Shown: positions 18,654-27,513, counted from the stretch's first letter. The stretch is 64,000 bases of DNA from CAMLIZ01 sp966212505 (GCA_966212505.1 CBIHRS010000006.1:1-64000); one strand, 5' to 3'. Numbers and translations: made by a program. Notes: generated by a model not told the origin, from the sequence alone.

Positions 18654-19709
18654 ATGACCGCTTCCTCCACCGCTCCCGCCCCGGTCGTCTGGGCCGACCC
18701 GGCCCGCCACGCCGCCTTCGAACGCTGGTTCGCGCCCATCGCCCGCGCCCGCGGGCTGAAGCCCGAGACGCTGCAGCCGGCCTCGGCCGATGCCAGCTTC
18801 AGGCGCTACCTGCGGGTGCTGTCGGCCGACGATTCGTTCATCGTGATGGACGCGCCACCGCCCCACGAAGACGTGCGGCCCTTCGTGCACATCGCCGGGC
18901 TGATCGACGCCGCGGGCCTGCATGCGCCCGAGGTGCTGGAGTGCGACGCGGCGCAGGGCTTCCTGCTGCTGTCGGACCTGGGGACCTCGCTGTACCTCGA
19001 TGTGCTGAAGGAAGCGCCGGGCAAGCACGCCGACACGCTGATGCGCGATGCGATCAAGGCATTGGTGCAGTTCCAGCTCGCCGTCGATGCGCAAACGCTG
19101 CCGCCCTACGACACCGCGCTGCTGCAGCGCGAGCTCGATCTCTTTCCCGAGTGGTGCGTCAAGCGCGAGTTCGGCATCGAATGGACCGAGGCGCAGCAGG
19201 CCCAGTGGCAGCGCATCTGCGAGCAATTGATCGGCAGTGCGCTCGCGCAGCCCATGGTGGCCGTGCACCGCGACTACATGCCGCGCAACCTGATGGTGGC
19301 CGACCCCAACCCCGGCATCCTCGATTTCCAGGACGCCGTGCGCGGCCCCATCACCTACGACGTGGCCTCGCTGCTGCGCGATGCCTTCCTGTCGTGGGAC
19401 GAGGAGCGCGAGATCGACTGGGCGGTGCGCTACTGGGAGCAGGCGCGCAAGGCCGGGCTCCCGGTCGGCGACGACTTCGGCGAGTTCTGGCGCCAGCTCG
19501 AATGGATGGGCCTGCAGCGCCACCTCAAGGTGCTGGGCATCTTCTGTCGGCTGAAGCACCGCGACGGCAAGGCCAAATACGCCACCGACCTGCCGCGCTT
19601 CTTCGCCTACGCCACCAAGGTGGCCATGCGCTACGTGCAGCTGCGGCCGCTGCTGCCGCTGATCGAGCCGATGAGCGGCACGGCCGTCGAGGCCGGCTTC
19701 ACGTTCTGA
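18654..19709 (+). CDS. amgK: AmgK-type amino-sugar kinase (aminoglycoside phosphotransferase family)
   Basis: Likely phosphorylates N-acetylmuramate and N-acetylglucosamine at the anomeric position in a cell-wall recycling route that bypasses de novo synthesis. The 351-residue protein is an APH-fold kinase: ASADASFRRYLRV near the start, the catalytic HRDYMPRNLMV and the metal-binding GILDFQDAVRGP. In Pseudomonas and many betaproteobacteria amgK is followed by murU, the partner nucleotidyltransferase. Here the next gene is a LysR regulator on the other strand, so the partner must be elsewhere or missing. It is divergent from lptD, a common arrangement. Confidence 0.85.
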   Translation: MTASSTAPAPVVWADPARHAAFERWFAPIARARGLKPETLQPASADASFRRYLRVLSADDSFIVMDAPPPHEDVRPFVHIAGLIDAAGLHAPEVLECDAAQGFLLLSDLGTSLYLDVLKEAPGKHADTLMRDAIKALVQFQLAVDAQTLPPYDTALLQRELDLFPEWCVKREFGIEWTEAQQAQWQRICEQLIGSALAQPMVAVHRDYMPRNLMVADPNPGILDFQDAVRGPITYDVASLLRDAFLSWDEEREIDWAVRYWEQARKAGLPVGDDFGEFWRQLEWMGLQRHLKVLGIFCRLKHRDGKAKYATDLPRFFAYATKVAMRYVQLRPLLPLIEPMSGTAVEAGFTF

Positions 19710-19713
19710 ACCT

Positions 19714-20664
19714 TCAGGCCGTTTCGCACCCGGCCGCGGCCAGCCACGGATCGCGGTCTTCGCCGCCGAAGGTCTCGACCAGGAAATCGAGGAAGGCGCG
19801 GGTGCGTGCCGGCAGGTACTTGCGCGTCGGCATCGCGGCGTAGATCTGGAAATCCGACAGCCGCCAGTGCTGCAGCACACGCTCGAGCACGCCTTCGAGG
19901 AGCGCGTCTTCCAGCATGAACGACGGCAGCCCGACGATGCCCATGCCGGCCAGCGCCGCGGCGAACAGCGTGTCGATGTGGTTGGTGCTCAGGGCGCCCT
20001 GCGGCGCCACCGTGACCGGCTCTTCGCCCTGCGCGGCGCCATCGCTGAACACCCATTCGCGCGGCACGTGCGGCAGCACCGGCACCAGGCACTCATGGCT
20101 GGCCAGCTCCGACGGATGCTGCGGCCGGCCGCGGCGGTTCAGGTACTCGGGCGTTGCGCAGACGATCACCTCGGTGCGCGCCAGCAGCCGCGCGACGAAG
20201 TCGCCCTTCAGCGGCCGGTCGCGGCCGGTGATGATGATCGAAACATCCGAGCCTTCGTCGGCCGAATCGATCATGCCGGGGCGGGCTTCGAGGTCGACCG
20301 CCACCTTCGGATAGCGTGCACGGAACACCGGCAGGTGCTTGGCGAACTGGTGCGCCGCGAAAGGCGGCGGCATCAGCAGCCGCAGGTGGCCGCGCGGTTC
20401 GCGCGTGGCGGCCATCGCCAGCGCCTCGGCCTCGTCGAGTTCCGACAGGATCTGGCGCACGCGCTCGAGGTAGGCCTCGCCCACCTCGGTGAGCGCGAGG
20501 CGGCGCGTCGTGCGGTTGAGCAGGCGCACGTTGAGATGCGCCTCCAGGTCGGCCAACAACCGCGTCACGACGGCCGGCGACAGATCGAGCTCGCGCGCGG
20601 CCGCCGCCAGGCTGCCCAGCTCCACGACCTTGGCGAACACACGCATCGATTGCAAACGGTCCAT
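19714..20664 (-). CDS. LysR-family transcriptional regulator
   Basis: A 316-residue DNA-binding regulator. Residues 1-60 form the winged helix (MRVFAKVVELGSLAAAARELDLSPAVVTRLLADLE), followed by an effector-binding domain (RGHLRLLMPPPFAAHQFAKHLP, FAAALAGMGIVGLPSFML). It belongs to the large CrgA/DmlR-like branch whose members begin MDRLQSM. The neighbour on the divergent side is a DUF4148 gene; a perfect inverted repeat at 20690-20706 lies between. Target and ligand are unknown. It faces amgK with only four bases between the stops. Confidence 0.93.
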   Translation of the reverse strand: MDRLQSMRVFAKVVELGSLAAAARELDLSPAVVTRLLADLEAHLNVRLLNRTTRRLALTEVGEAYLERVRQILSELDEAEALAMAATREPRGHLRLLMPPPFAAHQFAKHLPVFRARYPKVAVDLEARPGMIDSADEGSDVSIIITGRDRPLKGDFVARLLARTEVIVCATPEYLNRRGRPQHPSELASHECLVPVLPHVPREWVFSDGAAQGEEPVTVAPQGALSTNHIDTLFAAALAGMGIVGLPSFMLEDALLEGVLERVLQHWRLSDFQIYAAMPTRKYLPARTRAFLDFLVETFGGEDRDPWLAAAGCETA

Positions 20665-20689
20665 GGCATCGCCCCTCAGAGATTATTTC

Positions 20690-20706
20690 GAATGCAGCAA
20701 GCATTC
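20690..20706. promoter_or_regulatory. Inverted repeat upstream of the LysR gene
   Basis: Perfect arms GAATGC / GCATTC with a 5-base spacer, 26 bases upstream of the LysR start. Size and place suit a LysR autoregulatory site. Binding is inferred. Confidence 0.45.
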
Positions 20707-20833
20707 ATTGAACCGTCACCAGTTTATCTACAAAGACGCAAAGCCTACAGTTCATCCCATCGATGAGCCGCCGCCAACAGGACGACTCAAGCGGGTCTCC
20801 CGAACGCTGTTGGACACACCAGGAAGAATTGCC

Positions 20834-21166
20834 ATGAATGCCAAGCAACTGATCGTTCTCGCCACCCTTGCCACCGCTGCCGCGGCCTCGTTCGCCGGCC
20901 CGATCGGCGACGTCTCGGTCGAGCGCTCCTCGTTCGTCTCCACCCGGGCCCGTGCCGACGTGCAGGCCGAAGCCCGCCAGGCTCGCCACACCGGTGAACT
21001 GATGAGCGCCGCCGACGAAGGCGTCGCGCCCGCCGCCGCCCCGGCCGTGCCGCGCGCCGCCGTGAAGTCGGATGTGCTGCAGGCCCGCGCCAAGGGTGAG
21101 CTCGCTTCCGGCGGCGACGTGGTCACCGTCGCGCTGCACCCGGTGCGCCACGTCCGCGTGAACTGA
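20834..21166 (+). CDS. Small exported DUF4148-type protein
   Basis: A 110-residue protein from ATG 20834, with a clean signal peptide (MNAKQLIVLATLATAAAASFAG). The mature part is alanine- and arginine-rich and carries a doubled motif of the DUF4148 type, R-A-DVQAEARQARHTGEL and KSDVLQARAKGEL, each followed by a short acidic or glycine turn. The family is common and often multicopy in Burkholderiales; its function is unknown. It is monocistronic, with a strong terminator 18 bases after the stop. Confidence 0.8.
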   Translation: MNAKQLIVLATLATAAAASFAGPIGDVSVERSSFVSTRARADVQAEARQARHTGELMSAADEGVAPAAAPAVPRAAVKSDVLQARAKGELASGGDVVTVALHPVRHVRVN

Positions 21167-21184
21167 ACGGCCGACGCCCTCGCG

Positions 21185-21213
21185 AAAAAGCCCGCCAGTC
21201 GGCGGGCTTTTTT
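21185..21213 (+). terminator. Intrinsic terminator after the DUF4148 gene
   Basis: AGCCCGCC / GGCGGGCT stem with a 4-base loop, flanked by five A upstream and seven T downstream. It is a textbook Rho-independent terminator for the rightward gene, and symmetrical enough to stop the leftward M20 gene, whose stop is at 21230. Confidence 0.93.
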
Positions 21214-21229
21214 CATGGGCATGGCGGCA

Positions 21230-22705
21230 TCAGGGATGCGCCGCCATCACCTGGGCCACCGCCGCGGTGAGCTTCTTGCCATAGGGCACATGCAGGAACT
21301 CGTTGGGGCCGTGCGCATTGCTCTTGGGGCCGAGCACGCCGCAGACCATCATCTGCGCCTTCGGGAAGCCGGCCTGCAGCATGCCCATCAGCGGGATCGT
21401 GCCGCCCTGGCCGATGTAGCCCACCGGGGCGCCGAAGTGGATCTGCGATGCGGCGTTGAGCGCGTCTTCCATCCAATGGCTGAGCTCCGGCGCATTCCAG
21501 CCGGTGGCGCCATAGTCACCGGCGCGGCCATCGGGGTGGAAGGTGACCTTGGCGTTGTAGGGCGCGTTGTCTTCCAGCAGCGCCTTCAGCTTCAGCGCCG
21601 CCTCGTGGCCGTCGACCAGCGGCGGCAGGCGCAGGCTCAGCTTGAAGGCGGTGAACGGCCGCAGCACGTTGCCGGCGTTCTTGAGCTCCGGGAAGCCGTC
21701 GACACCGGTGACCGCGAGCATCGGGCGCCAGCTGCGGTTGAGCAGCCCCTCGGCCGGATCGGTGGTCACCGGCAGCGTAGGGCCGCCATCGGCACCGCAG
21801 GCCCAGGGGTAGTTCTTCCAGAACTGGTCGCCGAGGATGGCGGCGGTGGTGCGCGCCTGCTCGACGCGCGTGCCCGGGATCTCGCAATGGAAGCTCTGCG
21901 GCAGCAGCTGGCCGGTCTTGCTGTCTTCCAGCCGGTCGAGCACCTGGCGCAGGATGCGGAAGCTCGAGGGCACCACGCCGCTGGCGTCGCCGGAGTGCAC
22001 GCCCTCGGTGAGGATCTCGACCTTCAGGGTGCCGGTGACGTTGCCGCGCAGCGAGGTGGTGAGCCAGAGCTGGTCGTAGTTGCCGGCGCCGGAATCGAGG
22101 CAGACCACGAGGCTCACGTTGCCGAGCCGCGGCTTCAGCAGGTCGAGGTAGGCCGGCAGGTCGAAGGAGCCGCTCTCTTCGCAGGTTTCGATCACGCCGA
22201 CGCAGCGCGGGCGCGGCAGGCCTTGCTTGTCGAGCGCCATGATCGCGGTGAGCGAGGCGTAGATCGCATAGCCGTCATCGGCGCCGCCGCGGCCGTAGAG
22301 CAGGCCGTTCTCGTACTTGGGCGTCCACGGGCCCAGGTCCTTGCGCCAGCCGTTGAACTCGGGCTGCTTGTCGAGGTGGCCGTAGAGCACGATGGTGTCT
22401 TCGCAGCCGGGCTTCGTGGCGGGCACCTCGAAGAAGATCAGCGGCGTGCGGCCCTCGAGCCGGATCACTTCCAGTTTCAAGCCCGGGACTTTCTTGCTTT
22501 CGACCCAGGCCGCCGCATCGCGCACCACGCGGTCAATGAACCCGCTCTTCTGCCAGTCGGCATCGAACATCGGGCTCTTGGCGGGGATGGCGATGTAGTC
22601 GGTGAGGGCGGGGACGATCTCTTCGTCCCAGGTGCGGGCGGCGAAGTCGGCGAGGGCCGACGCTTCATCGGGCTGCAGCGGTTGCAGGGGATCGCGTGCG
22701 TTCAT
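21230..22705 (-). CDS. M20-family metallodipeptidase (carnosinase-like)
   Basis: A 491-residue zinc peptidase, probably cytoplasmic, cleaving dipeptides. The metal-binding and catalytic motifs of the M20 family are present: YGHLDKQPEFNGW (His, Asp), YGRGGADDGYA (bridging Asp), ETCEESGS (catalytic Glu pair), VCLDSG (Asp) and a terminal GPNEFLHVPYG (His). The insertion pattern resembles the CNDP/carnosinase branch rather than ArgE or DapE. It stands alone; an unassigned stretch of 166 bases separates it from the DUF302 gene upstream. Confidence 0.9.
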   Translation of the reverse strand: MNARDPLQPLQPDEASALADFAARTWDEEIVPALTDYIAIPAKSPMFDADWQKSGFIDRVVRDAAAWVESKKVPGLKLEVIRLEGRTPLIFFEVPATKPGCEDTIVLYGHLDKQPEFNGWRKDLGPWTPKYENGLLYGRGGADDGYAIYASLTAIMALDKQGLPRPRCVGVIETCEESGSFDLPAYLDLLKPRLGNVSLVVCLDSGAGNYDQLWLTTSLRGNVTGTLKVEILTEGVHSGDASGVVPSSFRILRQVLDRLEDSKTGQLLPQSFHCEIPGTRVEQARTTAAILGDQFWKNYPWACGADGGPTLPVTTDPAEGLLNRSWRPMLAVTGVDGFPELKNAGNVLRPFTAFKLSLRLPPLVDGHEAALKLKALLEDNAPYNAKVTFHPDGRAGDYGATGWNAPELSHWMEDALNAASQIHFGAPVGYIGQGGTIPLMGMLQAGFPKAQMMVCGVLGPKSNAHGPNEFLHVPYGKKLTAAVAQVMAAHP

Positions 22706-22871
22706 GGTGAGGATGACCCGTCTGAGGGCCGCAGGCGGAGCACGCCCCTCGTGGAGGCAGGCCGCCCGGGCCTGGTTGTTGGTGCTGGAACAACGAGTTT
22801 AGGCGCCGCACCGGGCGCGGCGAAGCGTCCTCGGGTTTGCCCTCGCTGGCGGCCTGGACGGCCCAGGCCGG

Positions 22872-23333
22872 TCAATCCTTGATCGCGGCGTCGATCAGTG
22901 CCGGCAGTGCAGCCACATGATCGGCCAGCTCCGGCGGCAGCGCCTCGTGCTCGGCGAGCCAGCGCGAATCGCTGAACTGCACCTCGGTGCCGCGGTCCTG
23001 CGGGGAGCGCACCCAGACGGTCAGAGGCAGCTGCAGCGCCGCATCCTCGGTGGCCTGCACCACCGGGGTGTGCGCATCGTCGGTGCCGAGCACCAGCATC
23101 AGCGTGGGCTCGGGTTCGGGCATGGCGGCCGGCCGTGCCAGCGGTGTCAGCTTGGCGAACACCGGCATGCCGTGCTCGCGCGCGGCCCGCTCGATGCGGC
23201 GCGCGGTCTCGTTCAGCGAGTGCCGGCTGCTGCGCTTGGACAGCGTCTCGGCATTGAGCACCGAACCTTGCGCCGCCGCGGCCAGCACCGCCGCCGCGCC
23301 GCCTGTGACCCACCAACGCCAGGGCTTGGGCAT
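22872..23333 (-). CDS. Exported DUF302-domain protein
   Basis: A 153-residue protein with an N-terminal signal or anchor segment (WRWWVTGGAAAVLAAAA) and a DUF302-like domain. The domain includes SLNETARRIERAAREHGMPVFAKL and TLMLVLGTDDAHTPVVQATEDAALQLPLTVWV, the pattern of a family with no settled function. The mature part probably faces the periplasm. Orientation matches its neighbours, but there are gaps on both sides, so operon membership is not supported. Confidence 0.8.
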   Translation of the reverse strand: MPKPWRWWVTGGAAAVLAAAAQGSVLNAETLSKRSSRHSLNETARRIERAAREHGMPVFAKLTPLARPAAMPEPEPTLMLVLGTDDAHTPVVQATEDAALQLPLTVWVRSPQDRGTEVQFSDSRWLAEHEALPPELADHVAALPALIDAAIKD

Positions 23334-23423
23334 CGCGACCTCCTTTGCCAGACAGGCCGGACAGTATCGGCAGCGGGCATGACAGCGGGATGTCGGAGGC
23401 GTGAAGTCTTGTAACCCTCAGGG

Positions 23424-24272
23424 TCAATGCAGGCCGCTGCGGGCGACCAGCCACTGGCCGAGTTCCTGCAGCACCTGCTGCTGTTCAGGCTCGTTGAAGA
23501 TCTCGTGGAACAGCGGCTCGAAGCAGCGCGTGCGCACCACCGAAGGCGGCGCCGCCTCGGCGAACGCGCGGCTGCCGCGCGGCGCAACGCAGCGGTCGGA
23601 TCCTGCATACATTAGCAGCGTCGGCAGGGCCCAGCGCGCCGCCCGCTCGCGCACCAGCTCGCCCCCGTCGACGATGAAGCGCGCCAGCGGCGGCGTGATG
23701 CGGTCGTGCACCAGCGGATCGGCCTGGTAGGCTGCCACGACCTTCGGGTCGCGCGAGATCCAGCTCGGGTCGAGGCCGTTGCCGGCGGCCAGCCAGGGCA
23801 GCAACGGCCCGGCCACCGCGAGCATCAGTTTCTGCAGCGGCCGCATGCCGGGATCGAGCGCCGGCGATGACATCACCAGCGCATCGACCGGCCGGTACCA
23901 CTCCGCAGGTGCATCGGCCAGTCCTTCGGCCACGAAACGGCCGGCCACCAGGCCGCCCATGCTGTGCCCCAGCAGCACCAGCGGGCCGTTGCGCTGTGCA
24001 CGCAGCACATCGATCACCTCGGAAAGATCGCGCAGCAGGTCGTCGGACCGGCGCAGCGCACCGCGCCGGCCACCGGACGCCCCATGGCCGCGCTGGTCGT
24101 AGCCGGCGGCATGCCAACCGCAGGCGTTGAGGAAGGCCGCCACGTGCGCATAGCGGCCGATGTGCTCGCCGAGGCCGTGCACGATCAGCACGGTGCCGCG
24201 GCTCGCGGGCTCGGGTGCAGACCACTGCTGCAGGTGCAGCGGCACACCGTCGTCGGTATGGAGTGTTTGCAT
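23424..24272 (-). CDS. Alpha/beta hydrolase, monoacylglycerol-lipase-like
   Basis: A 282-residue serine hydrolase of the Hydrolase_4 type, likely acting on lysolipids or monoacylglycerols. Motifs are the oxyanion HGLGEH, GYDQRGHGAS, the nucleophile elbow LLGHSMGGLVAGR, the acid in MYAGSDRCVAPR and the final catalytic histidine in LFHEIFNEPE. The start ATG 24272 (MQTLHTDDGVPLHLQQW) fits the family; the frame upstream has no support. There is no signal peptide. It is divergent from the enoyl-CoA hydratase gene. Confidence 0.88.
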   Translation of the reverse strand: MQTLHTDDGVPLHLQQWSAPEPASRGTVLIVHGLGEHIGRYAHVAAFLNACGWHAAGYDQRGHGASGGRRGALRRSDDLLRDLSEVIDVLRAQRNGPLVLLGHSMGGLVAGRFVAEGLADAPAEWYRPVDALVMSSPALDPGMRPLQKLMLAVAGPLLPWLAAGNGLDPSWISRDPKVVAAYQADPLVHDRITPPLARFIVDGGELVRERAARWALPTLLMYAGSDRCVAPRGSRAFAEAAPPSVVRTRCFEPLFHEIFNEPEQQQVLQELGQWLVARSGLH

Positions 24273-24442
24273 GGGGCGCGAGTGTAGGGAGCGAGTGCTG
24301 CAATGGCCCCCGGGGGTTCCCCTGGCGCCGAGTCGAGAGATCTCTCCAACTTCGCCCGGTCCTGTCGCCGCGGCGACTGCGCCAGCCACGCGCCGGGGTA
24401 GCCTGTGCACCCCCATTCAGCAGCGCAAGCAGGAGACAGCCC

Positions 24443-25276
24443 ATGAACGATTTCTTCGACCTGCGGCACGACGAGGCCACCGGCATCGGCCACCTGGTGC
24501 TCCGCCGGCCAGAGCAACTGAACACCCTGGCGCCGCCGTTCTTTCCGGCGCTGCGCGATGCGGTGCGCCGCCTGCACGACGAGGGCCGGACCCGGGTGCT
24601 GGTGATCAGTTCGACCGGCAAGCATTTCTGCGCCGGCATGGCGCTGGAGGTGTTCGCCTCGGACGACGCGATGCTCGACACCGGCAGCGCCCGCGCGCGC
24701 CTGAGCTTCCAGGATTCGCTGCGCCGGCTGATGGCCTGCTTCGACGTGCTCGACGAGGCGCGCTTCCCGATCATCTGCGCGGTGCAGGGCGGCTGCATCG
24801 GTGGCGGGCTCGACCTGGCCACCGCCTGCGACATCCGCCTGTGCACCGAAGACGCCTTCTTCACCGTGCAGGAGATCCACATCGGCATGACGGCCGACCT
24901 GGGCGTGCTGCAGCGCCTGCCCAGGATCGTGCCGCAGGGCGTGGCGCGCGAGATGGCCTACACCGGCGAGCGCCTGGGCGCACAGCGCGCGCTCGCGGTC
25001 GGGCTGGTCAACGAGGTGCTGCCCGACGCCGACGCGCTGCAGAAGCGCGCGTTCGAGCTCGCGGCCAGCATCGCAGCCAAATCGCCGCTCGCGATCGCCG
25101 GCTCCAAGCTGGCGCTGAACCATGCACGCGACCACGGCACCGCGGCGGCCCTGCAGCAGATGACGCTGCTGCAGAGCGCGATCTTCGACACCGCCGAAAT
25201 GGCCGAAGCCATCGCCGCGTGGAAGGGCAAACGGGCGGGCCGCTTCGATCCGCTGGCACCGGTCGCCCAGCTGTAA
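24443..25276 (+). CDS. Enoyl-CoA hydratase/isomerase family protein
   Basis: Crotonase-fold enzyme of 277 residues from ATG 24443, preceded by an AGGAGA ribosome-binding site. Visible motifs are SSTGKHFCAGMALEVF (oxyanion hole), CAVQGGCIGGGLDLATACDIRL (second oxyanion Gly) and the acidic residue region EIHIGMTADLGVLQRLP. The TADLG pattern resembles the dienoyl-CoA isomerase branch (Asp in place of the usual hydratase Glu), so isomerisation of dienoyl-CoA in fatty acid breakdown is plausible. No other beta-oxidation gene is adjacent. Confidence 0.88.
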   Translation: MNDFFDLRHDEATGIGHLVLRRPEQLNTLAPPFFPALRDAVRRLHDEGRTRVLVISSTGKHFCAGMALEVFASDDAMLDTGSARARLSFQDSLRRLMACFDVLDEARFPIICAVQGGCIGGGLDLATACDIRLCTEDAFFTVQEIHIGMTADLGVLQRLPRIVPQGVAREMAYTGERLGAQRALAVGLVNEVLPDADALQKRAFELAASIAAKSPLAIAGSKLALNHARDHGTAAALQQMTLLQSAIFDTAEMAEAIAAWKGKRAGRFDPLAPVAQL

Positions 25277-25396
25277 CAGCACTCGTCAGGCGAGGATGAC
25301 AGCAAGTGCAGCGCACCCCGGACAGACGGCAGAAGGCAGCGAGCCCACACTGGCTCCACTGGCCCTTCCACCGCTTAGCTCCAGGGTGCGCTCATC

Positions 25397-26098
25397 ATGT
25401 CGACCTCGTCGTCCGTTTCGCGACCCCCCTCCCACTCCGCCGAGCGGGCACGTCACATCGCCGGCCTGATCGCCGCGCTGTCATTGCTGATGGTGAGCAC
25501 CGCCGTCTGGGCGGCCGACCCGACGCAGCAGGCGGTCGTGCCGGATACGCGGGCCGAGGCGCCGCTCAGGTCGCCGCAATGGCCATCGGCCCAGCCTGCC
25601 CCCAGCACGATCGATGTCGACGTCCGTCAGACCGGGCCGCGCTGGAGCGCAGTGGAAGGCACGCCGCAACTGCAGCCCTCCGCCGAATCGCCGCTGACCC
25701 GCATGCGCGTCGTGCGCTGGTCGCAGCTCGGCAATTCCTCGTCCTCGCTCGGCCTGAGCATGGGTGTGGCCAATGCCTCCGGCCCGTCGTTCACGTCGCT
25801 GACGCCCGGTGCCCCGTCGAACCGGGCCGTGCCGGAGCTGGGCCTGCGCTGGCGCACGCAGTGGAACTCGGAGCGCCGCCTCGACGTGGACGCTTGGCGC
25901 TCGTATGACCCGAGCGCGCCAACGGCCGACCGCCAGACCTACAACGCCCGGGTGGAGCTGCAGTTCATGAACCGCAAGTCGATGGGGTTGGACCTGCCGC
26001 ACGGCGCGTTCGGCCTGCAGATGAGCGCCAACTCGCAGATGGTGCTGCGCGCCCGCCACGGCGGCCCGATGATCTACTACCGGCGGCGCTTCTTCTGA
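25397..26098 (+). CDS. Hypothetical exported protein
   Basis: A 233-residue protein I do not recognise. Residues 20-40 form a signal peptide (HIAGLIAALSLLMVSTAVWAAD), followed by a proline-rich linker. The second half alternates polar and hydrophobic residues, with segments such as VPELGLRWRTQWNSERRLDVDAW and YNARVELQFMNRKS, and it ends in Arg-Arg-Phe-Phe. A terminal aromatic after alternating strands is typical of small outer-membrane or membrane-associated beta proteins; that location is inference. It converges on rtcA with six bases between the stops. Confidence 0.65.
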   Translation: MSTSSSVSRPPSHSAERARHIAGLIAALSLLMVSTAVWAADPTQQAVVPDTRAEAPLRSPQWPSAQPAPSTIDVDVRQTGPRWSAVEGTPQLQPSAESPLTRMRVVRWSQLGNSSSSLGLSMGVANASGPSFTSLTPGAPSNRAVPELGLRWRTQWNSERRLDVDAWRSYDPSAPTADRQTYNARVELQFMNRKSMGLDLPHGAFGLQMSANSQMVLRARHGGPMIYYRRRFF

Positions 26099-26104
26099 GA
26101 CGGC

Positions 26105-27151
26105 TCAAGCAGCCGGGCGCACGTCGATGCGCCAGCACGAGGCGCCGCGCTCGGTGCTCACCTCGAACACCACCGGCACGAAGCGCTCGATCACGCGGAA
26201 ATTGGTGTGCGCATGCAGCGTGATCTCGCTGGCCGTGTAGCTCGCGGGCCGGCCCGAAGCACGCACCGCCAACGCCAGCGGCAGCGCGAGCTGGTCGACG
26301 AGGTGCGGACCCACGGCGGCATCGCTGTTGGCGTATTGCCGCACCTCGGCCGCCAGGCGGCGCGCCACCTCCTCGGCCGGCAGCGAGCGCTCGCCGAACT
26401 GCGAGAACACCTCGGTGACCGCCGCATGCTGCAAGGTCGCCATCAGCACGTTGCCGGGGCCTTCGTTCTGCCGCAGCGGCATGACTTGCAACTGCTCTGC
26501 CGACCAGCCCAGCGCCTGCCCCAGCGCCTCGAGCTCGCGCTGCGCGACGCCGCGCGGAACACCGGCCACCAGGGCCTCGGCCACCGCCACCTGCGGCTCG
26601 CCACGCAACATCAGGTCGAACGGCCGCAGCCCGCCCGCCGCCGGATAGACCTCGACCACGGCTTCGCCGCCACCCGCAGGATAGAAGCCGTGTCGGCGCA
26701 ACGCCAGCTGCACATCGGCCCCCATGCGCCGCAACAGCGGTACGAAACTGCGCTCGATAAAGTGGAAAGGCGGCGCCATCGGGTTGTGCGTGCCGCCGCT
26801 GAGCGCGACGACACTCGGCGCATCGGCCAGCAGCAGCGCTGGCAGCACCGTCTGCAGCACCAGCATGCAGCTGCCCGCACTGCCCACGGCGAACGAATAG
26901 GCGCCGGCCCGCACCGGGCCGGGCTCGAAGCGCAGTTGCGGCGAGCCGAGCTCGGCGCCGCTGGTCGTGCCGCCGCACACCTCTGCGGCCGCGAGCACGC
27001 AGGCCAGGTGCTGGCGCATCAGCCCCGGCTTGGGCCGGCGCGCACGGATGTTCTTCAACTCGACCGTCCGGCCGGTGCACATCGCCAGCGCGAGCGAGGT
27101 GCGGAGGATCTGGCCCCCGCCTTCGCCTTGGGATGCATCGATCTCGATCAT
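26105..27151 (-). CDS. rtcA: RNA 3'-terminal phosphate cyclase
   Basis: Uses ATP to turn RNA 3'-phosphate ends into 2',3'-cyclic phosphates, the end type that RtcB can ligate. The 348-residue protein has the RtcA signature at the start (SQGEGGGQILRTSLALAMCTG), VLSGGTHNPMAPP-like residues 117-128, the FYPAGGGEA loop and the nucleotidylated histidine His283 in VGPHLVDQLALPLALAV. It is the last gene of the RtcR-controlled operon, and its ATG overlaps the stop of the zinc-ribbon gene (ATGA). Confidence 0.96.
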   Translation of the reverse strand: MIEIDASQGEGGGQILRTSLALAMCTGRTVELKNIRARRPKPGLMRQHLACVLAAAEVCGGTTSGAELGSPQLRFEPGPVRAGAYSFAVGSAGSCMLVLQTVLPALLLADAPSVVALSGGTHNPMAPPFHFIERSFVPLLRRMGADVQLALRRHGFYPAGGGEAVVEVYPAAGGLRPFDLMLRGEPQVAVAEALVAGVPRGVAQRELEALGQALGWSAEQLQVMPLRQNEGPGNVLMATLQHAAVTEVFSQFGERSLPAEEVARRLAAEVRQYANSDAAVGPHLVDQLALPLALAVRASGRPASYTASEITLHAHTNFRVIERFVPVVFEVSTERGASCWRIDVRPAA

Positions 27152-27501
27152 CGGGATTTCTCTTTCTTGTTGTCTTGCTGCTGGAGCCGCTGTTTCTTCA
27201 GCAGCCCCTCATGAGATACACGCCGCGCCTCGTCGACTCGGGCTCGCTCGAGCGCACGGCAAACACGGCAGCGGACTGCGGTGCTGTAGATGGGGCCGTT
27301 GGCCTTCTCGAACCACCATTTCTGCTGCTTGGCGGTCCACACCTCTTCGGTGCCACAGTCCCGGCATTTGAAGAGTCGATCGCGGTAGCAGCCAGGCGGT
27401 AGGACCTGGGTCAGGTCGGCGCGGCGCCACTGCGCGAAAGGGTCACTTCGGTCGCGGCGCCGTTGCAGGATCTCCTGACGGCGTTGCTTTCCACTTTTCA
27501 T
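27148..27501 (-). CDS. Zinc-ribbon protein in the RNA-repair operon
   Basis: A 117-residue, very basic protein. Its core is a CxxC-x28-CxxC zinc ribbon (Cys46, Cys49, Cys78, Cys81) with the aromatic stretch EVWTAKQQKWWFEKANGPIY, the pattern of the probable zinc-ribbon (zf-trcl) family. Lysine/arginine-rich tails on both sides (KSGKQRRQEILQRRRDR, LLKKQRLQQQDNKKEKSR) suggest nucleic-acid binding. Function is unknown. It overlaps rtcA by four bases and follows the nucleotidyltransferase by 12, so it is co-expressed with the repair enzymes and may bind damaged RNA; that role is inference. Confidence 0.82.
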   Translation of the reverse strand: MKSGKQRRQEILQRRRDRSDPFAQWRRADLTQVLPPGCYRDRLFKCRDCGTEEVWTAKQQKWWFEKANGPIYSTAVRCRVCRALERARVDEARRVSHEGLLKKQRLQQQDNKKEKSR

Positions 27502-27513
27502 GACTCCTGCGCA

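Noticed and set aside
22706..22871. Small gene between the M20 peptidase and the DUF302 gene.
   Set aside because: No frame with a credible start, ribosome-binding site or composition; nothing recognisable in these 166 bases.
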